Shown here piece after piece: positions 33,357 through 39,876 of a stretch of DNA of 39,876 bases (the first letter of the stretch is position 1; every line of letters begins with the position of its first letter). Source of the DNA: a virus. Position numbers and translations under genes: made by a program. A model generated the notes under the pieces. It saw only the letters and a program-made list of their open reading frames with translations, made no database searches and was not told the origin of the DNA. Where the stretch lies: positions 1 to 39,876 of IMG/VR virus record IMGVR_UViG_3300035183_000595, one strand, 5' to 3'.

Positions 33357-34943
33357 TTACTGCGCCTCGCGCGGCGCCGCTTGGCGCCGGCCGCCTGGCT
33401 GCCGTTGCTGCTGCTGCGGCGATGGCGGGTTCCCGGGCTGGTCATCGGCGGGGTCCTCCTGCGCGTCCGGGTCCTGGTTTGCATCACCAGGTCTAGCAGG
33501 CATGCGCGGCGGCTCCTCGTCCGCAATGTCTTCAAGTTCCTGCTCCACGGTCTTGCCCGGCGGCAACAGCTCGCCCTTGTGCAGCAGGTACATGAACGTT
33601 TCCTGACTGATGCCGCCTTGCTGCCACAGCTGCATCAGCGCGATGGCGTCGCTGGCGGCCAGGCCGCCCTCGCTGAACTCTTGGTTCAGCTCGAACTTCA
33701 AGTCGGCGCTCGGCTCGAAGTTCCACCAGAGCCACCACTGCAGCGCCTGGCGCACGCCGCTGCTCACCGTGCGCGCCACCGTGGCCAGCGTCGCGCTCTC
33801 GCCCGCCTGGCGCAGGCGCAGCGCCTCGGCCGTCTCGGCGGCGCGCTTCTCTTCCTGCAGCAGGCGCGCGCCCAGCATGGCCATCTTGCGTTCCTTCTCT
33901 TCCATGCCGCTGGCCAGGTGCTGCAGGCCACTGCCGCTCGGCTCGGCGAAGGCCAGCGTGTCGCCTTGGTTCAGCTTGATCACCTCGGTGGGGCCAAGCG
34001 GCAACGGCGACGGCAGCTGCGCGCCGCTGGTGGCGACCCACGGCGTGGCCATGCCGCAGGCGTGGCGGCCGTGCTCCAGGTCCGCGCTGTTGCGGAAGTG
34101 CGCGATGTTCATGTCAGCCACCGGCAGGAGGGGCGGCTTGTCGATGCAGCCACCCAGGCGGCGCGGGCCGATGATGACGAACGGCAAGAAGTTCAGCGTC
34201 GCCGTGCGGCGCTTCGGCTCGATCACGCGCGACGGCTTCTCGGCCGCGTGCTCGCCGGTGCCGTCCGGGTCGTAGATGCGCTGGACGTAGCTGCCGCCGC
34301 GCACCAGCTCCAGCTCGCGCCACTGCTTGCGGCACACCAGGCCCTTGCCGCCCTCGCCTGGCTCCTGCAGCTCGTACTCCAGCACTACGTACGTCAGTTG
34401 CGGGCGGCCGGCCACCGTCTGCTCCCGCCACATGATGATCTGCTCGCACTTCCACATCACCAGGTACGGGACCTTCGGCGCCTCCTTGTCGTCGTCCGGC
34501 GGCACGTCTACCTGCAGGCCCACGCGGCCGACCTGCAGCACCTCGTCCACCAGGCCGAGCGCGAACACGTCCAGCGGCGTGCCGGCGTTGTCGATGTTCT
34601 CCTTGGTGGCGCCCTTGAACAGCAGTGCCTCGGCAGGGCTGCGCTGCTCCTGCGGCCGCAGCAGTCGCTCCGGGATGCCCTCCACCGTGGGCGGCCGGCG
34701 GCCGACGACGCCGACGCCGCCGACGCGCGTGCGATCCGTGGCGTCGTACCATACGGCGCGCGCCAGATAGCTGGCGTACTTCTCCGCGCCGTCCGGGTCC
34801 TTGGACCAGCCGCTGAGCATCGGCAGGTACAGCACGCCGCCCTTCTTGATGGCGTCCTGGCCTTCCACCGCGTCGCGCACGCGGCGCCAGCGCGGCGCCC
34901 AGGTGACGTACTCGGGGTGACGCTCGTCTACGCGGACCGCCAT
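33357..34943 (-). CDS. Portal protein (DUF4055-type)
   Basis: A 528-residue portal subunit, which forms the 12-fold ring for DNA entry and exit. MAVRVDERHPEYVTWAPRWR at the N-terminus, the VGRVGLQVDVPPDD segment near 155-170 and the NIAHFRNSADLEHGRHACGM stretch are typical of the DUF4055 portal family. The C-terminal 50 residues are Gln/Pro/Asp-rich and probably disordered. The ATG at 34943 has no clear Shine-Dalgarno sequence but a TTGACA element precedes it by 32 bases. The gene follows the terminase as expected. Confidence 0.88.
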   Translation of the reverse strand: MAVRVDERHPEYVTWAPRWRRVRDAVEGQDAIKKGGVLYLPMLSGWSKDPDGAEKYASYLARAVWYDATDRTRVGGVGVVGRRPPTVEGIPERLLRPQEQRSPAEALLFKGATKENIDNAGTPLDVFALGLVDEVLQVGRVGLQVDVPPDDDKEAPKVPYLVMWKCEQIIMWREQTVAGRPQLTYVVLEYELQEPGEGGKGLVCRKQWRELELVRGGSYVQRIYDPDGTGEHAAEKPSRVIEPKRRTATLNFLPFVIIGPRRLGGCIDKPPLLPVADMNIAHFRNSADLEHGRHACGMATPWVATSGAQLPSPLPLGPTEVIKLNQGDTLAFAEPSGSGLQHLASGMEEKERKMAMLGARLLQEEKRAAETAEALRLRQAGESATLATVARTVSSGVRQALQWWLWWNFEPSADLKFELNQEFSEGGLAASDAIALMQLWQQGGISQETFMYLLHKGELLPPGKTVEQELEDIADEEPPRMPARPGDANQDPDAQEDPADDQPGNPPSPQQQQRQPGGRRQAAPREAQ

Positions 34944-34956
34944 TAGGGCAGCCGTG

Positions 34957-34981
34957 TGACAGCGCCACGCTGCACTGTCAA
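34957..34981 (-). promoter_or_regulatory. TTGACA element inside an inverted repeat before portal
   Basis: TTGACA (34981-34976, minus) starts nine bases after the terL stop. It overlaps the inverted repeat TGACAGTGC - AGCGTG - GCGCTGTCA (34980-34957), a 9-bp stem with one G-T pair. It may be a promoter with a symmetric operator, or an RNA hairpin that separates packaging from head expression. No good -10 is present. Confidence 0.42.
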
Positions 34982-34989
34982 GCCGGCGT

Positions 34990-36534
34990 TCAGAAGCCGG
35001 CGTTGGACAGCCGCTGCACGCCGCCGACCTGCGCGAGCACCATGTACCGCGCCTCGTCCGCGATATGGTCCTCGGCATTGGTGTCCACGTCCTCTGGCTT
35101 GCGCACGTCGCGCGGCAGCGTTGGCACGGTGCGGATGAACTGCTCGCACACGTCGCAGATGAACATGCCGGGGCGCTCCATGGGCCACTGCGTCGCGGCC
35201 TCCAGCATCTGCCGCATCATGGCCCAGCCGTTGGCGCGGCTGCCGGCCTTGGCCTCGCCCGCCGTCCACTGCACGCCGCAGGTGGCGAACTCGCGGCCGA
35301 CGTTGACGCCGTTGTACGTGGCGAAGATCGACGGGTCGGCCGGCCCTGGCACCACGCGCTCGCTCCAGCCGCGCGCCGCTTCGATCTCGCGCACCTTGGC
35401 GGCGATGCGCGGCACCGTCCATCCCACGCCGGTGTTGGGGTTCCGGCCGTCCCAGCCGTAGTACTCGCCCACGCGGATCATGGTGCCGCGCGCGAAGTGT
35501 ACCACGCGCCCTTGGATGATGGCGGGCGTGCCGTCGCTGATCGCCCACCAGCCGACGCTGAACGGGCGGGTGCTGCCGTTGTCGAAGCTGCGCGTGATGG
35601 TCCAGCTGCCAGGCACCGGGAACGTCGGGATCACGAAGATGCGGTTGGCCGGCACCACGCGGCCGTCCGGCAGCGTCACCATGGCGTTCCAGATGTCGTC
35701 GAAGAAGCCGCCGGCGACAATGTCCCACTCGCCGTATCGCCAGGCGTGCAGGAGCGCGCGGTTGTTCCCAACCGCTGCGACGATGCGCTGCCAGTACTCC
35801 GGGTCCGCCTGCATCAGCGCCGGGTTGTCGTCCACCGTCGCCGGGATGTAGACGCGCCAGGTGCCGCCGGTGCCCTTGGCGTTGGGCGCGAAGAAGGCGC
35901 GCATGCCCTTCTTGCCGCCCGGCGTGATGTACCGCGCCTTCACCCAGTTGTGGCCAGCGCCGCCAGGGTTGCCGCTGGCGCGGAACACCTTGGGCACGCC
36001 AGGCGCCGTGCTGCGCAGGCAGGCGCGCAGCTTGTCGATGGGTTCGGGGTTCGGGAACTGCGGCAGCTCGTCCACGCCGATCCAGGTGTACTCGTGTCCC
36101 TGGTAGCGTTCGGCGTCCTTGTCGCGTTCCAGGTATCCCAGGCGCAGCGTGGCGCCGCTGCGGTGGCGCCAGAGCTTCTTGCTCTCTTTGAACACCCAGC
36201 CGAGGCGCGGCATGATCTCTTGTCCGCGCTCGATGACGCGCGACAGCTCCGGCAAGGTTCGCCGCAGCAGCAGGCCGCGGGCATATCGCCCGTAGAGGTC
36301 GGCGTGCTGCAGCCAGTCTCCGATCAGGCCGTCCGTCTTGCCGCCGCCGCGCGCGCCGCCGAAGAACACGTCCTCGACCGGACAGGCGAGCAGCGCCTGT
36401 TGCGGACCGTCCTGCGCGCCCCAGACGATGCGCTGCGGGTCCGGCGGTGGCGCGGCGTCCTTAGTGCGTCGTGTGGCCGTTCGTGCCGCCGCCATGCCCG
36501 GACCCGTTGGCGGCGCCATTGCCTGCGTGTCCAT
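34990..36534 (-). CDS. terL: Terminase large subunit
   Basis: A 514-residue packaging motor ATPase and nuclease. Walker A is GGARGGGKT (about 59-67) and Walker B is WIGVDE (151-156). The C-terminal nuclease half has the expected acidic residues in WWAISDG, GPADPSIF and NAEDHIADEARYM. ATGs at 36534, 36519 and 36495 are all possible starts, none with a strong ribosome site; I give the longest that stays mostly clear of terS coding. The first 28 residues are low-complexity and overlap the end of the small terminase gene. Confidence 0.92.
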   Translation of the reverse strand: MDTQAMAPPTGPGMAAARTATRRTKDAAPPPDPQRIVWGAQDGPQQALLACPVEDVFFGGARGGGKTDGLIGDWLQHADLYGRYARGLLLRRTLPELSRVIERGQEIMPRLGWVFKESKKLWRHRSGATLRLGYLERDKDAERYQGHEYTWIGVDELPQFPNPEPIDKLRACLRSTAPGVPKVFRASGNPGGAGHNWVKARYITPGGKKGMRAFFAPNAKGTGGTWRVYIPATVDDNPALMQADPEYWQRIVAAVGNNRALLHAWRYGEWDIVAGGFFDDIWNAMVTLPDGRVVPANRIFVIPTFPVPGSWTITRSFDNGSTRPFSVGWWAISDGTPAIIQGRVVHFARGTMIRVGEYYGWDGRNPNTGVGWTVPRIAAKVREIEAARGWSERVVPGPADPSIFATYNGVNVGREFATCGVQWTAGEAKAGSRANGWAMMRQMLEAATQWPMERPGMFICDVCEQFIRTVPTLPRDVRKPEDVDTNAEDHIADEARYMVLAQVGGVQRLSNAGF

Positions 36535-37093
36535 TGCCCAGCACGGCGGTCCCGCCGCCCCACGTGCGTTGCCACGCCTCGATGCTCTCGGCCTTCGGCG
36601 GCACCTGCAGCAGGTACGTGCCGACCTCGCCGGTGATCTCCAGATCCTGCTTCTTGCGCCACCGCTCGGCGCGCGCACGCTCCAGCCACCAGGCGTCAGC
36701 CTGCCACACTGGCAGCGCGGTGCGGCCGACCTCGTAGGTGCGCTCCTTCACGAGCACGCGCAGCACCGTGCCGTCCGGCATGCTGCGCAGCTCGTACTCG
36801 CGCTCCACGCGCGTCTCGGTCACGGTGGTTCCGCCCTGCGCCGCCTTCTGGATGCGCAGCTGCGCCGCCAGCTCGGCCTCCGCGCGCGCCGTCTCCACCG
36901 CGTCCACCAGGCGCTCAAAGCGCGGTTGCGCCGGCCGGTCCTTCCGCGTGCCTTCGCCGCGCGCGCGCCACTCGATGGCCGTGCTCGTCGGCACGCCGGC
37001 CTTGCGCGCCGCCACCAGGTAGTCCGCACCGGCACGCACCATGGTGACGATCTGCTGCTCGATGGCGTCGGTGAGCTTACAGCGCCGCCCCAT
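36461..37093 (-). CDS. terS: Terminase small subunit (likely)
   Basis: A 210-residue protein just upstream of terL. The N-terminus is a DNA-binding helix-turn-helix-like segment (LTDAIEQQIVTMVRAGADYL, then AARKAGVPTSTAIEWRARGE), usual for small terminases that recognise the packaging site. A helical middle (VDAVETARAEAELAAQLRIQ) fits the oligomerisation domain. The C-terminus is Gly/Asn/His-rich (GNGHAGNGAANGSGHGGGTN). The ATG at 37093 is chosen; an ATG at 37543 would lie inside folE. Function is inferred from position and the DNA-binding head. Confidence 0.78.
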   Translation of the reverse strand: MGRRCKLTDAIEQQIVTMVRAGADYLVAARKAGVPTSTAIEWRARGEGTRKDRPAQPRFERLVDAVETARAEAELAAQLRIQKAAQGGTTVTETRVEREYELRSMPDGTVLRVLVKERTYEVGRTALPVWQADAWWLERARAERWRKKQDLEITGEVGTYLLQVPPKAESIEAWQRTWGGGTAVLGNGHAGNGAANGSGHGGGTNGHTTH

Positions 37094-37098
37094 GACAG

Positions 37099-37656
37099 TC
37101 AGGATCGCACGCGGCCGGCGGCGAGCGCAAGGAACTCGGCGCGCAGCGGGCCGTCGTAGAAGCGGCCCCCCAGGCAGCTGCTCGTCATCAGCGCGGGCGT
37201 GCGCACGCCGCGCAGGGTCATGCACAGGTGCTCGCCGCGCGCCAGCACCGCCACGTCCGCGCTGCCAGTCGCCTCCTGCACCGCCGCCGCCACGTCGCGC
37301 ACCAGGCGCTCCTGCACCTGCAGCTTGGCCGCGCAGCGGCGCGCCAGGCGGGCGAACTTGGACAGGCCGAGGATGCGCCCGCGCGGCACGTAGCCCACCG
37401 CCATGTCGCACCAGAAGGGCAGCAGATGGTGCTCGCACAGCGACCACACGCGCATGTCGCTCACCACCACCAGCTGGTCGTCGTCGGCCGGCTGCGTGAA
37501 CGTGGTGGGCGTGCCGTGGTCGCCGTCGATGAAGTCGCGCCACCAGCGCGCCCAGCGCGCCGGCGTCTCCACCAGGCCGTCGCGGTCAGGGTTCTCGCCG
37601 ATGGCCTCCAGGAGCAAGCGGCCGGCCTGCTCCAGCTTTGCCTGGTCACACGCCAC
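37099..37656 (-). CDS. folE: GTP cyclohydrolase I
   Basis: A 185-residue FolE that opens GTP to 7,8-dihydroneopterin triphosphate, first step to folate and to preQ0. All three zinc ligands are visible: C74 and H77 in [10 protein letters not shown] and C145 in [25 protein letters not shown] and [11 protein letters not shown] are also family-typical. It overlaps the end of queE by 11 bases, so here it most likely feeds the 7-deazaguanine route rather than folate. It is somewhat shorter than the E. coli enzyme, mainly at the N-terminus. Confidence 0.93.
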   Translation of the reverse strand: MACDQAKLEQAGRLLLEAIGENPDRDGLVETPARWARWWRDFIDGDHGTPTTFTQPADDDQLVVVSDMRVWSLCEHHLLPFWCDMAVGYVPRGRILGLSKFARLARRCAAKLQVQERLVRDVAAAVQEATGSADVAVLARGEHLCMTLRGVRTPALMTSSCLGGRFYDGPLRAEFLALAAGRVRS

Positions 37657-38464
37657 GGCGGGCCCCCCAGAGGCTGGTCTGCAGGCGCCAGCCGAGCACG
37701 AAGCCGCGCCGCTGGTAGATGGCCGGCAGCAGCTCGTGCGCCGTGGCTGCCAGGTGCCACACGTCCACGCCTTCCGGCATGATCGTCACCGGAGGCACGC
37801 CGGCCTGGCCGACCGGGTAGCCGGCCGCCTTGGCCACGGCCGCCGCCTCCAGCACGTCGGCCGCCGTGCGGCAGACGAACTTGAGGCGCAGCTGCTGCGG
37901 TGTGTAGCCGTGCGCGTAGAACGGCCGCAGGTCCACGCGCGCCTTGTCTACCGCGTTGCCGCTGTGCGCCAGCTTGGGACTCACGTTGAACGTGACCCAC
38001 TCCGGCAGGTCAGGCACCGGCGCCACCGTGCCGGCCGTCTCGATCTCAACCGCCTGCATGCACGACAGCGTGCGGCGCGCCAGGTGCAGCAAGCTGACCA
38101 GCGCCGGCTGCTGCAGCATTGGCTCGCCGCCGGTGATCACCAGCAGCGGCACATGCGCGGCCTTGGCCGTGGCCAGCACCTGCAGCGTCTCGGCCACCGC
38201 AGCCACGGTCAGCTTCGCCGTCTCGCGCGCCTTGTCGTGCCGCTTCCAGTCCCACGTGTACGGCGTGTCGCACCAGCTGCACGCCAGGTTGCAGCCGGCC
38301 AGGCGCAGGAACACGGCCGGCGTGCCTGCGCTCGGGCCTTCGCCTTGCACGGTCGGCCCGAAGATCTCGCTCACCACCAGCGTTCTGGCCGCCGCACGCG
38401 CGGCGGCTTCTGCCTGGCCGGCTTCGCTGTGGCGGTACGCCCACTCTTCGATGGACTCGCTCAC
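37646..38464 (-). CDS. queE: 7-carboxy-7-deazaguanine synthase (QueE)
   Basis: A 272-residue radical-SAM enzyme that turns 6-carboxytetrahydropterin into 7-carboxy-7-deazaguanine. The iron-sulfur motif is C58-NLA-C62-SW-C65 ([15 protein letters not shown]), followed by ITGGEPMLQ and the characteristic C-terminal end [32 protein letters not shown] before the cluster is also family-typical. The start is a GTG at 38464 that overlaps the upstream stop (GTGA); the in-frame ATG at 38566 would be inside the HExxH gene. With folE it supplies part of preQ0 synthesis. Confidence 0.93.
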   Translation of the reverse strand: MSESIEEWAYRHSEAGQAEAAARAAARTLVVSEIFGPTVQGEGPSAGTPAVFLRLAGCNLACSWCDTPYTWDWKRHDKARETAKLTVAAVAETLQVLATAKAAHVPLLVITGGEPMLQQPALVSLLHLARRTLSCMQAVEIETAGTVAPVPDLPEWVTFNVSPKLAHSGNAVDKARVDLRPFYAHGYTPQQLRLKFVCRTAADVLEAAAVAKAAGYPVGQAGVPPVTIMPEGVDVWHLAATAHELLPAIYQRRGFVLGWRLQTSLWGARRGV

Positions 38465-38991
38465 GCGGCCTGCCTGTAGCAGCGCCGCGCCACGCGATCC
38501 AGGTGCCGCCGCCACCAGGCGCGCCAGAAGCCGGACACCGCGTCGCCGGCCACGCGCGCGCACCACTCCTCGTCGCGCTCGGCGTGCACCGGGTCAAACG
38601 GCTTGCGGCGGCGCTGCAGCAGCGTGCGCACCAGGTCGCAGTACCCGAGCGCGACGTGCGTCATCTCGTGTGCCACCAGGCCGCTGCCGACGCACGTGAT
38701 GTCGAACAGGACCTGGCCGACGCAGTTGTCGATGCGCCTGGCGCGGCGGCGCGCGCCGCGCGGCGGCACGTTGACCGTTAGCCACATGCTGGTCTGCGCC
38801 ACGAAGTCGCAGCGGCGCTTGCGTGCCGCGACCTGGCCGAAGGCGCCGGTGGCCAGCTGCGCCTTCCAGTAGACGTACATGGCCTCGCGGTTGGCGAACA
38901 GCAGGCAGCGCACGTACCGCCGGCTGCCGCGCTCCAGGCGCACGGTGAACCTGGCGGCCAGGCCGTCAGGCAGCTTCGCCTGTCGCTTCAT
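38461..38991 (-). CDS. HExxH putative metalloprotease-like protein
   Basis: A 176-residue protein with HEMTH at 108-112 ([14 protein letters not shown]), the zinc-binding pattern of metallopeptidases, and [13 protein letters not shown] downstream (E141/E142 as a possible third ligand). The N-terminal half is basic with strands ([19 protein letters not shown]). No signal peptide. Proteins of this type are common but unstudied in phages. The ATG at 38991 overlaps the phosphoribosyltransferase stop, and the stop overlaps the queE GTG. Enzyme activity is inferred only from the motif. Confidence 0.72.
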   Translation of the reverse strand: MKRQAKLPDGLAARFTVRLERGSRRYVRCLLFANREAMYVYWKAQLATGAFGQVAARKRRCDFVAQTSMWLTVNVPPRGARRRARRIDNCVGQVLFDITCVGSGLVAHEMTHVALGYCDLVRTLLQRRRKPFDPVHAERDEEWCARVAGDAVSGFWRAWWRRHLDRVARRCYRQAA

Positions 38992-39443
38992 CGCAGGCCC
39001 CGCGCCTGCCGGTAGGCTGCCTGGTCGCGCGCCACGCTGCGGGCGTCCCTGCGCTCCCAAGGGAACACCACCCAGCGGTCGGCGCTGACGCGGCGGTGAA
39101 ACGCCTGCAGCAACGCGCCGGCGTCCACCTTGGTGCACCAGGCCAGGCAGGTGGCGCGCAGCGGCAACACCTCGCGGGCGCGGCGCAGCGTGATCCCACT
39201 GTCCACGATGTCGTCTACCCACACCACCGGCGGCAGTTGCTCCGGCGGCGCCTTTATGCTCTCCGCGCCGACCACCAGCAGGCTACCGGGCACGGCGTGC
39301 GAGAGCGCCAGCGCCAGCGCCAGACCGCCGCGCGGCTCGGCCACGATCACCGGCCGCTGCACGCGGCGCGTGTCCAGGTACTGCGCCATACCGGCGACCA
39401 CCTGGTCGAACTCCTGCCATGAGAGCACCAACTGCGACGGCAT
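38988..39443 (-). CDS. Phosphoribosyltransferase (type I, purine-type)
   Basis: A 151-residue PRTase. The PRPP-binding motif is VVWVDDIVDSGIT (73-85), with the early AEPRGGLALALALSHA loop (35-50) and ADRWVVFPWE near the C-terminus, which occurs in hypoxanthine/xanthine-guanine PRTases. It could salvage a purine base or, given its neighbours, act on a deazapurine base, but the substrate cannot be read from the sequence. It shares a 4-base overlap with the HExxH gene. Confidence 0.82.
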   Translation of the reverse strand: MPSQLVLSWQEFDQVVAGMAQYLDTRRVQRPVIVAEPRGGLALALALSHAVPGSLLVVGAESIKAPPEQLPPVVWVDDIVDSGITLRRAREVLPLRATCLAWCTKVDAGALLQAFHRRVSADRWVVFPWERRDARSVARDQAAYRQARGLR

Positions 39444-39455
39444 GCTGCATGGCGC

Positions 39456-39683
39456 TCACAGCGTGACGACGGACAGCGCGACCGGCGGGTGCGTGTCGCC
39501 GGCAACGGTCAGCTCGATGGCGCCGCCGCGCTGCAGCACGGCCAGCTCCTCGGGCGTCGGCACCCAGCGACTGCTGCAGGTGCCGCGCTCGGCGCGCACG
39601 TGCAGGTCTACGCACTGCTCCTCGGTCCAGCCTGGCGGCTTGCGCAGGACGCGGTTCGTGCCGTCGAAGTCGATGGGTCGCAT
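39456..39683 (-). CDS. Conserved small phage protein, 75 aa
   Basis: The 75-residue product starts MRPIDFDGTNRVLRKPPGWT and ends PPVALSVVTL. A protein with this layout (an M-x-PIDF start, GWTxEQC, a central WxPTxEE and a PPVAL end) is widespread in phages, function unknown. AGGGAGG lies six bases before the ATG at 39683, so the longer in-frame ATG at 39749 is rejected. It sits upstream of the phosphoribosyltransferase gene in the same direction. Confidence 0.8.
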   Translation of the reverse strand: MRPIDFDGTNRVLRKPPGWTEEQCVDLHVRAERGTCSSRWVPTPEELAVLQRGGAIELTVAGDTHPPVALSVVTL

Positions 39684-39705
39684 GTCTGCCTCCCTGCTGC
39701 GCGGT

Positions 39706-39876
39706 CTACTGGTTGATGCCGCCGAGCTTGTCGAACGCCGGCAGGCCACTGCTGGCGCGGTACTCGCGGCGCTTGTCGGCGCTCTCCAGCGCGCGGATCA
39801 TGCGCGCCTTGATGCGCAGGCACTTCTTCGCCATGTCGCGGTCGCGGAACACCGGCGCGCTGGCGTCGCGCAGGCG
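39706..39876 (-). CDS. Partial CDS at right edge, C-terminal 56 residues
   Basis: The minus frame is open from the window edge to a TAG at 39706-39708 and ends PAFDKLGGINQ. The visible part is basic and helical (KKCLRIKARMIRALESADKR). The start lies outside the window. It is followed 22 bases later by a strong ribosome site and the next gene, in line with the operon. I cannot assign a function. Confidence 0.65.
   Translation of the reverse strand, partial: RLRDASAPVFRDRDMAKKCLRIKARMIRALESADKRREYRASSGLPAFDKLGGINQ

Noticed and set aside
37099-37656. FolE as a stand-alone folate gene
   Set aside because: Coupling to queE makes the deazaguanine route the simpler reading, although folate supply cannot be excluded from sequence alone.

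Overview
This window is the late half of a high-GC tailed-phage (or prophage) genome. It shows a complete run of packaging, head, connector, long non-contractile tail and tail-tip genes, almost all on the minus strand and read from right to left. No sheath or baseplate genes are seen, so a siphovirus is implied. The 1041-residue tape measure fits a long flexible tail. The host cannot be read directly. Two large Sec-signal proteins carry Thr/Pro linkers and a Cys-rich tail of the kind common in surface proteins of Myxococcota-like (former Deltaproteobacteria) and some other GC-rich environmental bacteria, so that is only a weak pointer.

Layout. (1) 1-1804, plus strand: five tightly overlapping small genes ending in a RusA-type Holliday junction resolvase, probably the end of the replication/early operon. 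(2) 1792-1933: convergent junction packed with inverted repeats. (3) 1934-3459, minus: four small genes at the end of the late operon, including a possible holin. (4) 3491-9603: two secreted modular proteins with signal peptides. (5) 9625-12102: tail fibre. (6) 12115-24084: a lambda-like tail order (G/GT chaperones with a -1 frameshift, tape measure, M-, L- and K-like proteins, then a J-like tip). A PAPS-type sulfotransferase gene occupies the slot where lambda has gene I. (7) 24189-27956: tail tube, terminator, connector proteins and an unknown head protein. (8) 27988-30969: major capsid, scaffold, MuF-like protein. (9) 31034-33355: a lysis-like island inside the head module (amidase, tRNA-Tyr, small basic protein, tiny lipoprotein, membrane ORF, zinc ribbon, coiled-coil membrane protein). 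(10) 33357-37093: portal, large terminase, small terminase. (11) 37099-39876: GTP cyclohydrolase I (FolE), QueE radical-SAM enzyme, an HExxH protein, a phosphoribosyltransferase and two small genes. FolE plus QueE are two of the four steps to preQ0, suggesting 7-deazaguanine DNA or tRNA modification, with partners expected beyond the right edge.

Most genes overlap by 4 bases (ATGA or GTGA) or lie within a few bases, so translation is probably coupled. Three of the few real gaps carry a TTGACA element 32-37 bases before a start codon. No stretch longer than 300 bases lacks a gene; the largest gap (31571-31783) holds the tRNA.
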